Below are positions 36,641 to 48,861 of a DNA stretch of 64,000 nt, piece by piece (position 1 is the stretch's first letter; each line of letters starts with the position of its first letter). The notes below the pieces were generated by a model, which saw nothing but the letters and a program-made list of their open reading frames with translations, was not told the origin of the DNA and did no database searches. The position numbers were made by a program, and so were the translations under genes. This DNA comes from Motacilla alba alba (taxonomy: Eukaryota; Chordata; Aves; Passeriformes; Motacillidae): NCBI RefSeq assembly GCF_015832195.1, contig NC_052045.1, forward strand, positions 3,038,001 through 3,102,000. Reading direction: 5' to 3'.

Positions 36641-39600
36641 AAATATGGATTTTATACTCTCCCTGTAGCAGGAGGGGTCGGAAAATAGACACCTCTGGAA
36701 CAAGTTCTGGAGGCAAGCTGCCACGTGTGAAAGCACTCTGTGATCAAACAGACTGCTGAGGGAACAAGGAATTAGGAAAGGTGGCTTTCATTTGAGTTCT
36801 CACATCACAGGTTTGACCTGTAAAACGTTCCCATCCTTCATCCTCTCTTTTTGGTCACTGTTGAACAGTGTTCATGGCTGAGCAGAACTGCTGAATATGT
36901 ATCTGTTTTCACTTGCAGCATGCTTGGAGCAGGTCCTTTTCACAGGGAGGCTTGCTCTGCCAGTGAAAGAACATTCCGTGATATTAACCTTGAGTGCCTG
37001 GGAGCAGCTGCCTCAGGGGGAGCTCCTACAAGTGTTTGCAAATGCTGCTGCCTGAATGGCATCCAGAATCATGGCCCTCTGCTAGGGGAAAATAGCCTTC
37101 ATTCACACTATCAAAAATACCAGAAATACGTCCTAATTGGGTGAACGGGCAGCAAAACGACTCTACAATAAATCATCAGGATAATAATAACAGCATATTT
37201 TAAAAATAAATATCCCTCAACATTCATTTTGTATTTGATGATCTTCTTATATTTACTACACTTATTATCAGTGTAACTTTGCACATTGGCATATTATTTT
37301 GTGTTGTAAAGGGCATAGTAAAAATTAAACTGACACTGCAAGTGATGCCTGTTTAGTTCATCTTGTTCCTTTCTTCCTCAGTGTTGTCTGCATGGTTTAA
37401 AAGCCTGGAAAAATATCTTTCAATTCATTATTTTTGCCATTGGATGGTGATTTATGGCTGGAGTTAAGCACTGCAAATATGGGGGAGATATGGGCCCTGC
37501 AATTAGCAGTTTTCCTCAGCCACAATGGCAGCATTCCTGCTAAATGATTTGTTATGTTTTTTAATTACTGGATTATATCTGAAATCAAGTATTCAACTTT
37601 GCATATTTCCAATTTGTTCGAATTATAGTCACATCATTATGTTCAAATCAGAGCACCCAAAATGCAGTTTTGCTCCAGGATAATTAACCAATGACTTTGA
37701 AATATGCAAGCAGGGAGTCTCATTTAGGTAGACAGCACAAGAAGCAAGGGGAGCTACTGATGCATTCCATTGCATTCTTATCTTCTGAAAACAAAGCTTC
37801 GATTTGCTTTGTTCTTGATTGCATTGTTCCATGACAGATTTTGTGATCTATAGTTATCTTACATTGCTGCAACACTGAAACCCTTCACCCTTTAACATGT
37901 GCTCCTGAACTAATTGCTTTGAAGTTCCCCATAGAATTACTCCAGTGAAAAATAAGTAGAGCTAGCAAGACAAGTTCAGTGATATGAGTAGTAAGAATAA
38001 TGAGCTGTGTGTAGCAGGGTTCTTGCAGTATTCCAGACAAATTATTACATATTGGAGTATTGCTCCACAGAGGGGGGCTCTCTGTATCTTATTTTTTCCT
38101 TATCAATTGAATTTGTGCACAAAGATAGGGTAGAATGTGGTTTGCAATTAATTACCAAGTGTTATCATACCATGTAGCAGTCGTGGTAAAAGCACTGGAG
38201 TTAAAATAGTACTTTTCTACTTTTATTCTCTGGTCCATCCATCATTTCTGTTTCTATGAGTGCCATATCTTTATTCCAACCTAGGTCATCTAGCCAAACT
38301 ACACCACAGCATGTTAGCAAAAGTAAAAATTAAAATTATAGGAACAGAGATGCAACAAAAATACCTGCCACCCTCAGCTGCTGTCTTAACCTCTCATCCT
38401 TCCAAATATCTACTCCATTTGATAAAACCAAAAACATTATTCTGTGCACTAAGAGATAAATGGAACCTGGCCTGGCCTGGCCTTCACTGCTATATATGCT
38501 GGCCACTATGGATATTAATTGCCCTAATGATAGAATGAAAGTTGTGAAAGTAAAAAATGACCAGACATCTGAATAACTTTGAAATCACTGTATCATTTTC
38601 TCTCTTTGCTGACAATATTTGGATTTATGGATCAGATTCAAATGTGTTCTCATAATGTTTCCGAGAGGAAAAAAAATAAAAGAACCATAAAATACAAATT
38701 AGGAAATTATCAGGTTCCATCCACAACGCTCATGGTGTTTCTTTAGCCTGGTGGTGCACACAATTTTTGGGTTGTTTTCCTTTCTTCTCCACTCCCTGGA
38801 TTACTTTTCCTGCATCCCTGCCCCTGTGTAACTTCCCCAAAAAAAATCCCCAAATCTGTGCCCCGGAAGGCTAACCCTGCTCCCCAGAAGCACCACGGGC
38901 CCAGGGGGAGTTTGAACCCTCAGGTGAACGTCAGCTGCTCCTGATTTAGGAAAACCAGTGTGCAGTTCATCCCTGGAAGGTATTTGAACTGTTTTACATA
39001 TGGATGAAGTTTAGGAACTTTTGAATGTAAGACTGTGTATATGAATACTTTATAAGTTAATGAGCTCCCTGTGATAACACAGGACTGTACAAAAGTGTAA
39101 TTTATTGGAATTTCTGATTTTGATTACTGAATTTGTACCAGAAATTTCCCCCATTCTTCTCCCTATTTTTCTCTTTAATCCCTACTCAAGCTGGAATTGT
39201 CATTTTCCCATTGGAATTCTTTTTATAAAACTGCTTTTCTTTCTGATCACCCTCTCCCAGGTACATGGGATGATGCAAAATAGAACAGGATCCTCACTGA
39301 AAAAATTTGACCAAATTTTCCCATTCCTAATACGAACTCTAATTTGGAGTACGCTCACATAAATCTCTAAAAGAAAGGTTATAATTTAATAAATGCATTC
39401 TAAATCATTGATAGATTAATTTAGAAACAGGGCTTGGCAAGGGAATGTTAAAAATCTATTAATGTCTACCTGCTCTTTAAAGACTTCATATCTGTGCAAA
39501 GTTTTACAGGGTGATTGCTGGCATGATGCGAGTGTTAAACCAGTTTACAGTGTGGGAACGGGTACAGATAATAGTGTGCACTGACCTTCTACCTGAGTTT

Positions 39601-42073
39601 TGGCATGCAGAATATAACTTAGCACACCAGGCTATGCTCAAACACATTTGAAGGGTGCAGAGAACTTATTTCCTTTCTAATCCAGACATCATTTTGTTTT
39701 ATTTTGGTGCAAACGCGGTTGCACAAACGACGAGGAAAGCGTTCGATTAAAGCCAGCAGAGAGCTCAGGCACAGTCTTCATTAAAGAGGTACAAAGACCA
39801 CACCATCTGCTCCAACAAGTCCCAGCTCTCCCTGGGTTTGTTTGCTCAGTAGTTCCTGCTGGCTGGAGCCACCTGTTCACTTAATTAGAAACACAGCCTT
39901 AAAACACTGCCTGCTACAAGCTCGGTGCCTCTCCAGAGGTGAGCTTCCCAGGCAAAGAACCAACGTGCCAGGCAGGCAAAACTTTCCTTGGAGCTTGTTC
40001 TGGAAACTGAGTGAATGAAAGGAGCAAATAAGGTGCAATGTTCAGAATTTATTTTTTTTCCCCTGTAGAAGATGTGTTTACTTTTTCATCTTTTTCCTCT
40101 CTTTCAGCAGTCCTAGTTTGACTCAGTTAAGAGAGTTTTGCATTTCACTGGCATGAAGAAGAGAAAGCTGTGACCTTGCAAAAACATTAAATGTGAAATA
40201 AGAGAAAGCACAGCTCATTTTTTTTTTTTACTGTCTTCATGAATCAAGCTATAAAATGAAAGCGAAAGTTGCGTTTGAAACCTGAGTGTAAAAAAATGGA
40301 AGTGAAAGTTCTCGAATCTGATGTAAAGAAATCATTCTAGCCAATTAAAAAATGAGAAATGTTCAGGCAGAAAAGTGCATGGCTCATTAGAATAATCAGT
40401 TTAGTACTATGGAAAAAAATTTTAAAGTCTCCATGAATTCTGAACTTCACACACATTTCAGTCTTCCCAGAAAAGATAAAATTCCTCTTGGTTTTATTTT
40501 CCACTGGCCAACCGCCTGAGTGCAAATGATATCAATAATATATCCAGCTGTTTTACTGGGTAAAGATGACCCGTCTGGACCCCTTTAAAAACAAAAGTGA
40601 ATTTAATAACACAGAAGAGACTATTGACATGAAATGTCAGGTATTGGAGCCCCTTTCAGCTGCAGCTGGGACATGTGGACATGGTGCTGTTGGTTTTGTG
40701 GCTTTCCTTGTTGCTTGTGTCCTCTTTGTCAGTGATTGCTCTGGTTTCATACCTGTGTAGTGGCAGGGTTTCCTCTGCTGGATCCAGAAAATGGATTGGG
40801 TTGGCTGAGACCGTGTATAACTGACAGACCCATGTCCATCTCTGCTTTGTACTACAAAATTTGTGGGTTTTCCCTGTGGATTTGCAGGGTAAACTTTTTA
40901 TCTCAAGCAAGGACAAACGTTCTTCTGCAGGCTTTCCCAGCTGAGATTGTACAACCCAACAGCAAGTTCTGAAAAGATAAGAACTCCAAAAATAAGTGTT
41001 CTTCAGCTGTGTTTTGCATAATTGTACGACTATATCATTACCATATTAAGAAATAAATGTTAATTTTTTGCTACTGTTAAAATAGATTATTAAATGTTGG
41101 ACCTGCAGGGTGTGTCTCTATGAAACTCTCTTGCTTTTACACTAGCAATCTTAATGAATTCATTAATTACTTAATGGAACTTGAAGATAATAAACCTTCA
41201 CTAAGAGTTTAATATTAATTATGACTATTATCATTATTATTACTCATGTACTGCAGGAGGGACTGGAGTACTGGCTGCTGGTACAGAATATATTGAGGGA
41301 TTCACAGGATCTCTCAGATTTGTCCTCTGTTTAACTCAGGGCTGTTTCTGGCTGTGACGAGGGAGAAGGAGTTGAATCACAGAAGTGAATTATTCCCTGT
41401 TGAAAACTCAGCAGTGTACACAGTGCTTCATGACCAGGCTATTTCTTGCTGCCTCTAATCTCTCCTGGTACTGTGCTCTCGTGATGTTGCAGTCCTGAAT
41501 TATTCCTTGCTTTCTTTAATTACAGACCCTGTTCTATCCAGCTTCCTTTCCCCTCTTGCTGTAGTTATTACTCTCTTTAACCCTGTAAACTCCCTTTGGG
41601 GTCTGCCTTCATTTTGGCACTTCCAGGGCTGTGCATTCTGACTCCACAGGTGAATCAGGTGTCGGTGGTGCTCAGTGGAACAGGTCGAGCAGGAGGAGGT
41701 CTCCAGTTACCCTCTGAGCTTCTGAGCAGGGGGTTTGTATTTCTGTGACCTACACGGCTGCAATTCTGCTTTTTTCTTTGCCCACGACCCATATATGCAA
41801 AAACCTAGCATGGGAATTGGCAATTCTGGCTAGAATTGGCCATTCTAGCTCCTGTGTCTTCAGTAACCAAGGAGGTTTCAGCATTTCCATTCTCTGAATG
41901 TACCATGGTTTATCCCATCAGTTGTGTCACCTCTTTCTTCCGTGGCATCAGATCTGAGTGCAGAGATCAAAGGGGTTTTTTTGATCCAGTTCTCTGCCAC
42001 CCTGGGCTCAGGCTGGGTTCAGATGTGGGTTAGGTTCTTCCAGAGGGGAAATTTCTGAGGGAAGTTTGAGGAT
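36641..42073. other. Non-coding single-copy DNA, no gene seen
   Basis: No supported gene. Blocks such as 37150-37330 and 37500-37640 are rich in TAAT-type homeodomain strings. An A- and C-rich, G-poor stretch (about 38250-38480) differs from its neighbours and carries an unremarkable 92-codon open frame. A pair of IRF/PRDM1-like sites lies at 40257-40310. Confidence 0.75.
40257..40310 (+). promoter_or_regulatory. Pair of IRF/PRDM1-like GAAAGYGAAAGT sites
   Basis: TGAAAGCGAAAGTTG (from 40257) and GGAAGTGAAAGTT (to 40310) are two same-orientation matches to the GAAANNGAAA interferon-response and PRDM1 (Blimp-1) binding pattern, about 40 bp apart. The first matches the PRDM1 core fully. IRF factors activate and PRDM1 represses through overlapping versions of this motif. 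Use in this locus is unproven. Confidence 0.3.
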
Positions 42074-42205
42074 AGAATCATAGGAATCACAGGGTGCTTT
42101 GGGTTGAAAGTGACCTCAAAGTCCATCTAGCTCCAAACCCCTGCCATGGGCAGGGACACCTTCCACTGCCCCAGGCTGATCCAAGCCCTGTCCAGCCTGG
42201 CCTTG
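42074..42205 (-). mobile_element. CR1-type LINE, 3' end fragment of about 130 bp
   Basis: On the minus strand the order is GGCCAGGCTGGACAGGG, CCTGGGGCAGTGGAAGG, GTCCCTGCCCATGGCAGGG, TTGGAGCTAGATGGAC, then the terminal ATTCCTATGATTCT-type units. This is the standard CR1 3' untranslated end, truncated before any coding sequence. Its terminal repeats are closer to the common octamer than those of the CR1 at 24.8 kb, so the two probably belong to different subfamilies. Confidence 0.93.
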
Positions 42206-42589
42206 TATTTTTGCAGGCATATATATGTTTTTCTTCTTTTCATTTCTAGAAAATTGTGTTTTTTAAAACTCCATCAGGGTATAAATTCAAAAAGTAAAAT
42301 AAATAACTGTTAAGGGAAACCCCACAGGCCGAGTAATATTCAAAGGTTCCCATGATTTTCCCCCCAGCTGATTTAATTGGCTGCTTGACCACTTGTGTGG
42401 CTGGCAGACACTTTTAGTCATTCTCGTTATGCAAGAAAACAGCCAGGTGCCTCTAGCACAGATATTGAAACATATTTTGAGAATTTGTTGTTATTTCTCT
42501 TTAAGCACCATGAAATATGCACAGATCCTAACAAAGAGGTAAATGTATCTGAATAAAATTACTCCCGTGTATGTCAAGGTGATATAGCA

Positions 42590-42605
42590 GTTGCCATGGT
42601 AAACA
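42590..42605. promoter_or_regulatory. RFX X-box overlapping a forkhead site
   Basis: GTTGCCATGGTAAA matches 13 of 14 positions of the palindromic X-box GTTNCCATGGNAAC bound by RFX factors. Its right half overlaps GTAAACA, the forkhead (FOX) core, and more AAACA follows. RFX and FOXJ1 act together at many ciliary genes, and this joint arrangement is uncommon by chance. No ciliary gene is visible in the window, so any role would be as a distal element. Confidence 0.35.
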
Positions 42606-44213
42606 AACATTGTACATAAATACTTGAATAAATAGTTGTATATTTCGAAGGGTAGCAAGCCGTTAACCAAGATTTAGACACTGATAAACAAACCCTGTAG
42701 AGGATCCTGGTGCTTTCACCTGTCTATATATCTATTCAGTTAGTGAACTTACAATTCAATAAATTGTTCCAGACTTTAATTGGAGGTTGGAGAAGCAGGC
42801 AAAGGAGCAAAAATAACAATAAGCATCATAGGTACTTTTAAGAGGGGAAAAAGAAAACCAAAACATTCTGAATCCATACAGCTTGCCCTGGCAATATTAT
42901 CTCAGTTTGCTCCTGAGACTAAGGGCAATAAAATGGAAAATAAAATTTAGGTTGAGTTGTAAATCCAAAGGTTTTGATGATGAGTTAAATCAACTATTTC
43001 AACACAAATCATTGTAGTATTTTCAAGAAAACCAGGCCCTCAAAGTTTTTGTTAGTCCCAAAAGAAGATTAAGGGCATCTTTGTTTAGATCATGGGGGAG
43101 GGCAGCGTCCCAGCTACAGACAGAAGGAGAGGTCAGAGCGACTGAAAGGATAGGGGCTAAAAATAATCAAACAAAAGGAATTATTTGGATGTTATATCAC
43201 AACATTTCAAAATAGTACTTTTTGAAGTCATTCATAAAGATCAGTGTTTTAATTCAACATTTTGTTCCAAGGCCAGTCTGGGCCTGTGGCATTTTGAATG
43301 CGCCTTTTGGTTTTAACTGTGTTGAGCTCTCAAGGATTCCCTCTTCCCTTTAAGTCACATCTCCCCGGGCTTATCCTGAGGCTGTTAAGGTTTGTACCTC
43401 ATTGCTGCTCTCATTTAGCTATGGTACAATGAGGAATAATTGCCATTAACAGCTGGTTAAAATAACTTCCCAGTGCCCCTGCAGCAGCCCTGCTGCAGCC
43501 TGCAGTGGGTTTTGTGCAGGTAAAAATTTGACCTGCATCTCCTCATGCTCCATTTGGGACTTGAATGAACCCCAGGACTGTATCCCATGTGCTTCTAATG
43601 AATTCATTTCATAATTAGTGATCATCCATCATCATCAGTGCCACTATATTTTTTCATGGTTCTGTGGTCGCTCACAGGATCCCTCACTGAACCTTGTGCT
43701 TTCTGCAGAAGGTCTCTGCAGCCAAAGGAATAATTGTTAATCCGTTGACCTGTTGAGGATCAGTGTCTGTCTGAAGATCCATGCTTCCCCCACCCTGAGC
43801 TGAATCATTGTGCTTATAGCCCAAAGAATCTGAAAAAGTTAAATTGCTCCTTGCTTTCTGTCTTTGTATGGATCACAACTCAGTTTCATCTCCCTGTTTC
43901 CTTTCTGTTTTGGTTTGGTTTAACACAGGATAGATAACCACTAATTTGAACCAGTTTGTTTTACTTCCTCAATCCATTTTTTTGTTCTTTTTAATTGTTC
44001 CCAATTCAAGTCAAAATTAGATATCTCTTCTCAAGCACAATAGAGATCCCCTAGAATAGTTCAGAAGGAATTTTGCCATAAATGCCACAAAAAGCTACCT
44101 TCCATTCTGCATTCTTCCATTGATGCATCTGATGAATGGCTCTGGGAAATAAATAAATAAATTGCTGCTAAATAACAATAAACTAATTAATTGCTGTTGT
44201 GTTTTCTTTCCAG

Positions 44214-44252
44214 GACATAAGAAACCCATTTAGAGCTGCCATTACTTGTTGG
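44214..44252 (+). other. Possible cryptic 39-nt exon (very tentative)
   Basis: A good acceptor (ACTAAT branch-like string at 44182-44187, then TGTTTTCTTTCCAG) is followed by 39 bases with no stop in the frame starting at the first base, then GTAAAT as a donor. Similar acceptor-like strings occur by chance elsewhere in this window, and the 13-residue translation (DIRNPFRAAITCW) matches nothing I recognise. Confidence 0.12.
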
Positions 44253-44495
44253 GTAAATAAATTCTGAGAATAATAAATGTATAAGATTATTCACTGCTCA
44301 GAGTAAATACATGATTAGTAGTTGTCAAAATGCACATTCTCCACAACAATAGGGCCCAACAGCTGCTTTGCTGTGCTGTGCCAAGGCTTGCTCAGGAACT
44401 CCTCAGTTTGTGGCCCTCTGGAGAAGGAGACAATCACAATTCCCCTGCTGACTTTAAACTGTGCAGGGTCTCAGAGGGGACAGGGGTCTCTGACA

Positions 44496-44600
44496 GGGAG
44501 CACTGAGAGTCCCCTGGCAGGAAAATCCTTGCAAACCCAGCACAGGTGGGGAGTACTGAGAGTCCCCTGGCAGCAGAAAACCCTGGAAACCCAGCAAAGG
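44496..44600. repeat. Two-copy tandem duplication, about 53-bp unit
   Basis: Two adjacent units share ACTGAGAGTCCCCTGGCAG and end in a near-identical AAACCCAGCA block, with a few mismatches between. It is a local duplication in a G+C-richer patch. Confidence 0.85.
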
Positions 44601-44680
44601 GAGAGGATGTGTGCTGGCAGGGATGGTCCAGGCTCAGGCAGGGAGGGGAAGGTGGAAGCTGGGTTATTAATGTAAGAACT

Positions 44681-44740
44681 GGTTTGGCTGAGAGGACAGG
44701 AAGCATTTTTGGTTTGGCTGAGAGGACAGGGAGTGGTTTT
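44681..44740. repeat. Two-copy tandem duplication, 30-bp unit
   Basis: GGTTTGGCTGAGAGGACAGG occurs twice with 20 of 20 bases identical, at 44681 and 44711, each followed by a diverged 10-base T-rich segment. Confidence 0.9.
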
Positions 44741-47700
44741 TACCAGGCTTTTCACCATGCAGTGTGGAGCTCTGAGATAGCTTTGCTGCTCTGCACAATT
44801 CCTGTAGCTCAGTTGTATCCACTTGTTGGGTTTTTGCCCTTTTCTGACCCAGAGATGGGGTAACTGAGAGGTGTTTTAAAAACTTTTATTCTATTTTCAG
44901 TCTCGTTTGAAGGGTGAGACAATGCAGGAGTTACAATTCACGGCATCACAATCAGAAGCCAACTATTTCTTAATTACAATACTCAATAAGTGTTTCTTGC
45001 TTGTCAGCATTTGTCACACCATGCTGGAAATGCTTTACAGCCAATCATCTAAAATTACCTCTCGTGGGTCCTACTACAATGCATCTTTCATAGTTTTATT
45101 TCTCTAAGTGTCCAGTCGTTTTTGCAAGCCATCCTTTGAAGCTTGTTTCCAGTTCCATTTCTCTCTCAGCAATGTCTGTCCCGTTCCATGCCATTTCCAA
45201 GTCAGCATTTCTTATCTCAAGGTTTGGCATCCGTCAGGTTTTGAGAATTTTCTACAAATCCATTTCCCACATCCACTGACACCAAAATTCAATATTTGAT
45301 GGGAAGAAGTTCACATGAACTATTGAGATAAACCAGCACGGGTGTGCCATGGGGGACAGGTGGAGAGGCTGTACTGGACTGCCCTGCTCAGTTCTAGGAA
45401 CAGCAACAGTCCCAATGGAAGCTTTTGAAATATTGCCCCAGCTTTAATTTCTCTGAGGAATTTCTCATCAGCATTAAGGTTTCATGTTAAATAAAACACA
45501 TCCCTTTCAGAAAAACTACATTGGAGAAACTGGTGTCATTAATTACGCTTTTCTTTATTGAGAGAAATGTATTTATTGAGGGAAATGATTTATTGGACAG
45601 GCAAAGATTAATCTGTCTTTTCGTGGTGTTTAATTTTATCCACACAAATCGTAGGAGGGAGTGAAAACAGCTGGAAATTCTTCAAAGATCTTAAATTTCT
45701 GTCAAATAATTTGGTGTTTCCTTTGATAAAGGAGGTAAATTGGGAAGGAAGAGAAAGAGAAACTTCAGTTGATTCTCCCGCCAATTGGGGTGGTTTTTGA
45801 CCTAATGGTGTGGAGTTTTTGAAGATCTGTAGCTCCACTACTTGTCTGCTCTTCGGGTAGTTAACCAAAAATATGAGTTTTGAGAGTATTCTGTGCTTCA
45901 GCTTGAGTGTCTAAGCAGGTTTAGATTGGTAGAAGTGCTTTGTTAACTCATGGCATTTTTTATCATTTTGAAGAGTTGGGTATTTTTTGGCATTCAGACC
46001 AAATCAAGTTTTGTTTTGTTTTTTATTAATTTTCTTTTAGTTGGAATTTTTTTTTTCCTAAATTGGTATAAATTAGGAGATTTGTTACATAAATGCACAT
46101 TGATTCCTGCATGTAGTCCTGTAGGAATCCATGTCCTGTTTCAAGCTCAATTTCAGCTTGAAGAAATCTTTTATGGTTGATACATATTAAAACTTCAGAA
46201 AGCAAATATAAAAATATAAAAATGAAAAAAATTTCAAAAGCAGCAAACAGTTGAGTGAGTGTGATCACACAAAATATTTGTACAGGCTGTAAAAGTGAGA
46301 TGAGGATGTGATGTTTACCTCTCCAAATCAAGTTTTGATTTATAACTCCCAGTTTGGGCACTCTTTGAGTGTCTCTGATTTTCCTGGTGAGCTCTTCTTT
46401 CCCCCATGCATAAACTCTTGGGCACAGGGATATAAACTAGGGGGCAAGACAGAGGAAAAATGTGTATTTTGAAGTGCCAGGATCAGAGCAGAGGTAACAG
46501 AGACATCAGATTTTTGATTTCCTTAGGACAAAAGTCATGTCATGGGGAGAGCCTCAATTAATGCAGAACTAATAAACCCAGCTACAGCCAGGCTGAGACA
46601 TTGCTGAAAACCTGAGCACTTTCCCAAGAAGAGATAAAAATTCTTATTCTGTCTGTGATGCTGTTTTTCCAGTACCTTGTGTTGGGAAGGTATTCAAAAA
46701 TTAGAACTTTTTTTTTTTTGCAAAGTAATCTTGCAAATAGCAGGAAAGAAAAATATTATAGTCTCTGGAAATTTTGTTTACTGTAGCGATCTGGGACAAG
46801 TAGTGTTTGCATATTGCATTACCATCTAAGAGTAATGGCATATTTACTACACTGATACTAAAAGCAAACACTTTAATATTTGTGGTTATGGTTTCCATTT
46901 TTGCCTCTCTCTTTCCCCAGGCACAGGCAAGAAAAGAGATGAGAATTAGAGAAAGTATTGCTTTATGAAAAATTGCAAGGGTTGTAAATTACAAGTGTTG
47001 CTGGAGTTCCCTTGAATTATTCAGTGTTTTCTAAGGTTTTATGCTCTGTGTACAACAGTGTCTATGTTTATTTGATCTATTATTTTTATATAGTTGTCTG
47101 ACACTTCTTTATGAAAAAGAATAAAAGATGTGAAGCTTATCCACAATGTCAAATTTTTATCGTGTCCAAACATTTTATGGTTCTGCATGTTTCAGATCAA
47201 AGAATTCGAGGTTATCTTTTTGCTTGTTTGATTTTATCTTACCAACAGCAACAGTATTTTAGAGCACATTTTTGCACATACATTTGGCGAATGCAGTGAG
47301 AAGTTTAATTGTTATTTTTTTAGCACAATATTTATTCTCTAAAAGTATTTTGAGGTGGATAGCTTTCCTTCAGAGTCTGATTTCCTGCTGAACAAAGAAT
47401 TAGTAGTAAAACATTTATAGAAAATCTTGTTTTGCTAATCCATTTACAAGGAAACTCGGAGCTTGTTCTGGGGAGGAGCAGTAGTGAGGAATGTTAACTT
47501 GATTTTTTAACTGTATGGACTGTTAATATATCATTGTATATGGATAATCTATATATTTTTTACCTAGTTCCAGCAGTTATAACAGGTACAATAATACTTT
47601 TGGTTCTGGGGATGTCTTTATTTTGTTTGCTGACTGTATTTTACCATGCCATGACTGTGCAGTTTGATGCTTCATTTCTCCCAGCCCAGGCTTTGCTGTA

Positions 47701-48848
47701 ATTCTGTCTCTGCACTCAAAAAGCTCAGCATGCACCTGAGTAGCTTTTCTTGTGTCAAGTTTTACTCAGATTTTATGTCTTTATTTGGAGAAAATTTGCA
47801 TTATTTTGAGCTTTAGGATCTATTTCATTCAGTAGATTCCAGAAACCAGATAGAGAGAATAGAGTATCTGTTATATTAAGTCGGATAAAATCAGATAATT
47901 TATGGAATTGGTCAGGAAATCAGTGTTTTCAACAGTGGGCAGGAAGGCATTTGTGTTTCCTTTGGTGTTTACACTTTTGGATTACTTCTGGAAATGTCTC
48001 ACCTCTGCTGGAACATTTATCAGCCTTCACCAGTCTTTCTCCTGCTTGTACCAACACACCCACAGCTTTTCACAGGGTAGGAAAATCTCAGGGCAGTGTG
48101 GGGTACCCCAGACGAGGCAGAAATGAACCACAGCTGGTGTCTCCCTGTCTCATGTGCTGGGTAATTGCAGGGAAGCTCTAACTTGTAAAATCACATTCCT
48201 GTGGATATTTCCTTTTGTCTGGGCTAAAGTTTGCTGGGAGCTGTCCTTGAAGTGTGAGCTGTCAGAGTTTGTGTCTCCTTTTCTCTCTGCTGGAACTTTG
48301 GGAGCTGCAGCTGTCACCTTGGGGAGCTGGCTCAGCCTCACTGTCTGAGGCACATCGAATCCATCAGCCGCTCTCTGCTCTGCCTTTGCCTATTTTCTGG
48401 GACAGAGTGGACAGAAATTTTTCTATCTCACACACAAAAGGGTAAAGGATTGCCTGCCTTACACAATCCAGCTCAGAATATGGTCTTTCTGAATGCTGTA
48501 GGAAAGAAAAATAGAGGAGGCTTTGCAGTGAATTTATTTTTGAAAGGGACTTAACCCTCTGTCTTACCCTGCAAATAGAACTGAACATTCTTTATTACAG
48601 TTTTACTACAATACTGATTCTGAACTGCAGCCATCCAAAACTAAAATGTGCTATTTTATAAAAATTAAGGGCAATCACAACCAAAGTCAGCCCTCCAGCC
48701 AGAGAAGAACCACTTGACTCAGATTCATGCTCAGGGCCTGGATTTTTGTATTTTCCTTGCCCGTTGTGTAATTACTGGGGTTCACATGTGCAACCTTAAA
48801 AGTTGTTATTGAAAATCTCAATCCTGGTTTGCTTTCTGCAGATTCCTT

Positions 48849-48861
48849 TTTTTTTTTTTCC
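48849..48861. repeat. T-run within a strong polypyrimidine tract
   Basis: A T-run leads into CCCTCTAG and resembles a splice acceptor. About 84 bases later a GTGTGG could serve as a donor, but no coding support is seen, so it is recorded only as a tract. Confidence 0.5.

Noticed and set aside
40081..40108. Polypyrimidine tract plus CAG as an exon start at 40109
   Set aside because: No donor site at a plausible distance and stops in all frames soon after.
46893..46960. Strong acceptor-like sequence (CCTCTCTCTTTCCCCAG) with a short open stretch after it
   Set aside because: No adequate donor follows (AAAGTATTG is poor). Similar strings at about 13330, 35079, 40108, 48868 and 62005 show that acceptor look-alikes are common here.
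17634..47801. Three octamer (ATTTGCAT) sites, near 17634, 22160 and 47794
   Set aside because: About two are expected by chance in 64 kb on both strands, and none has an adjacent SOX half-site.
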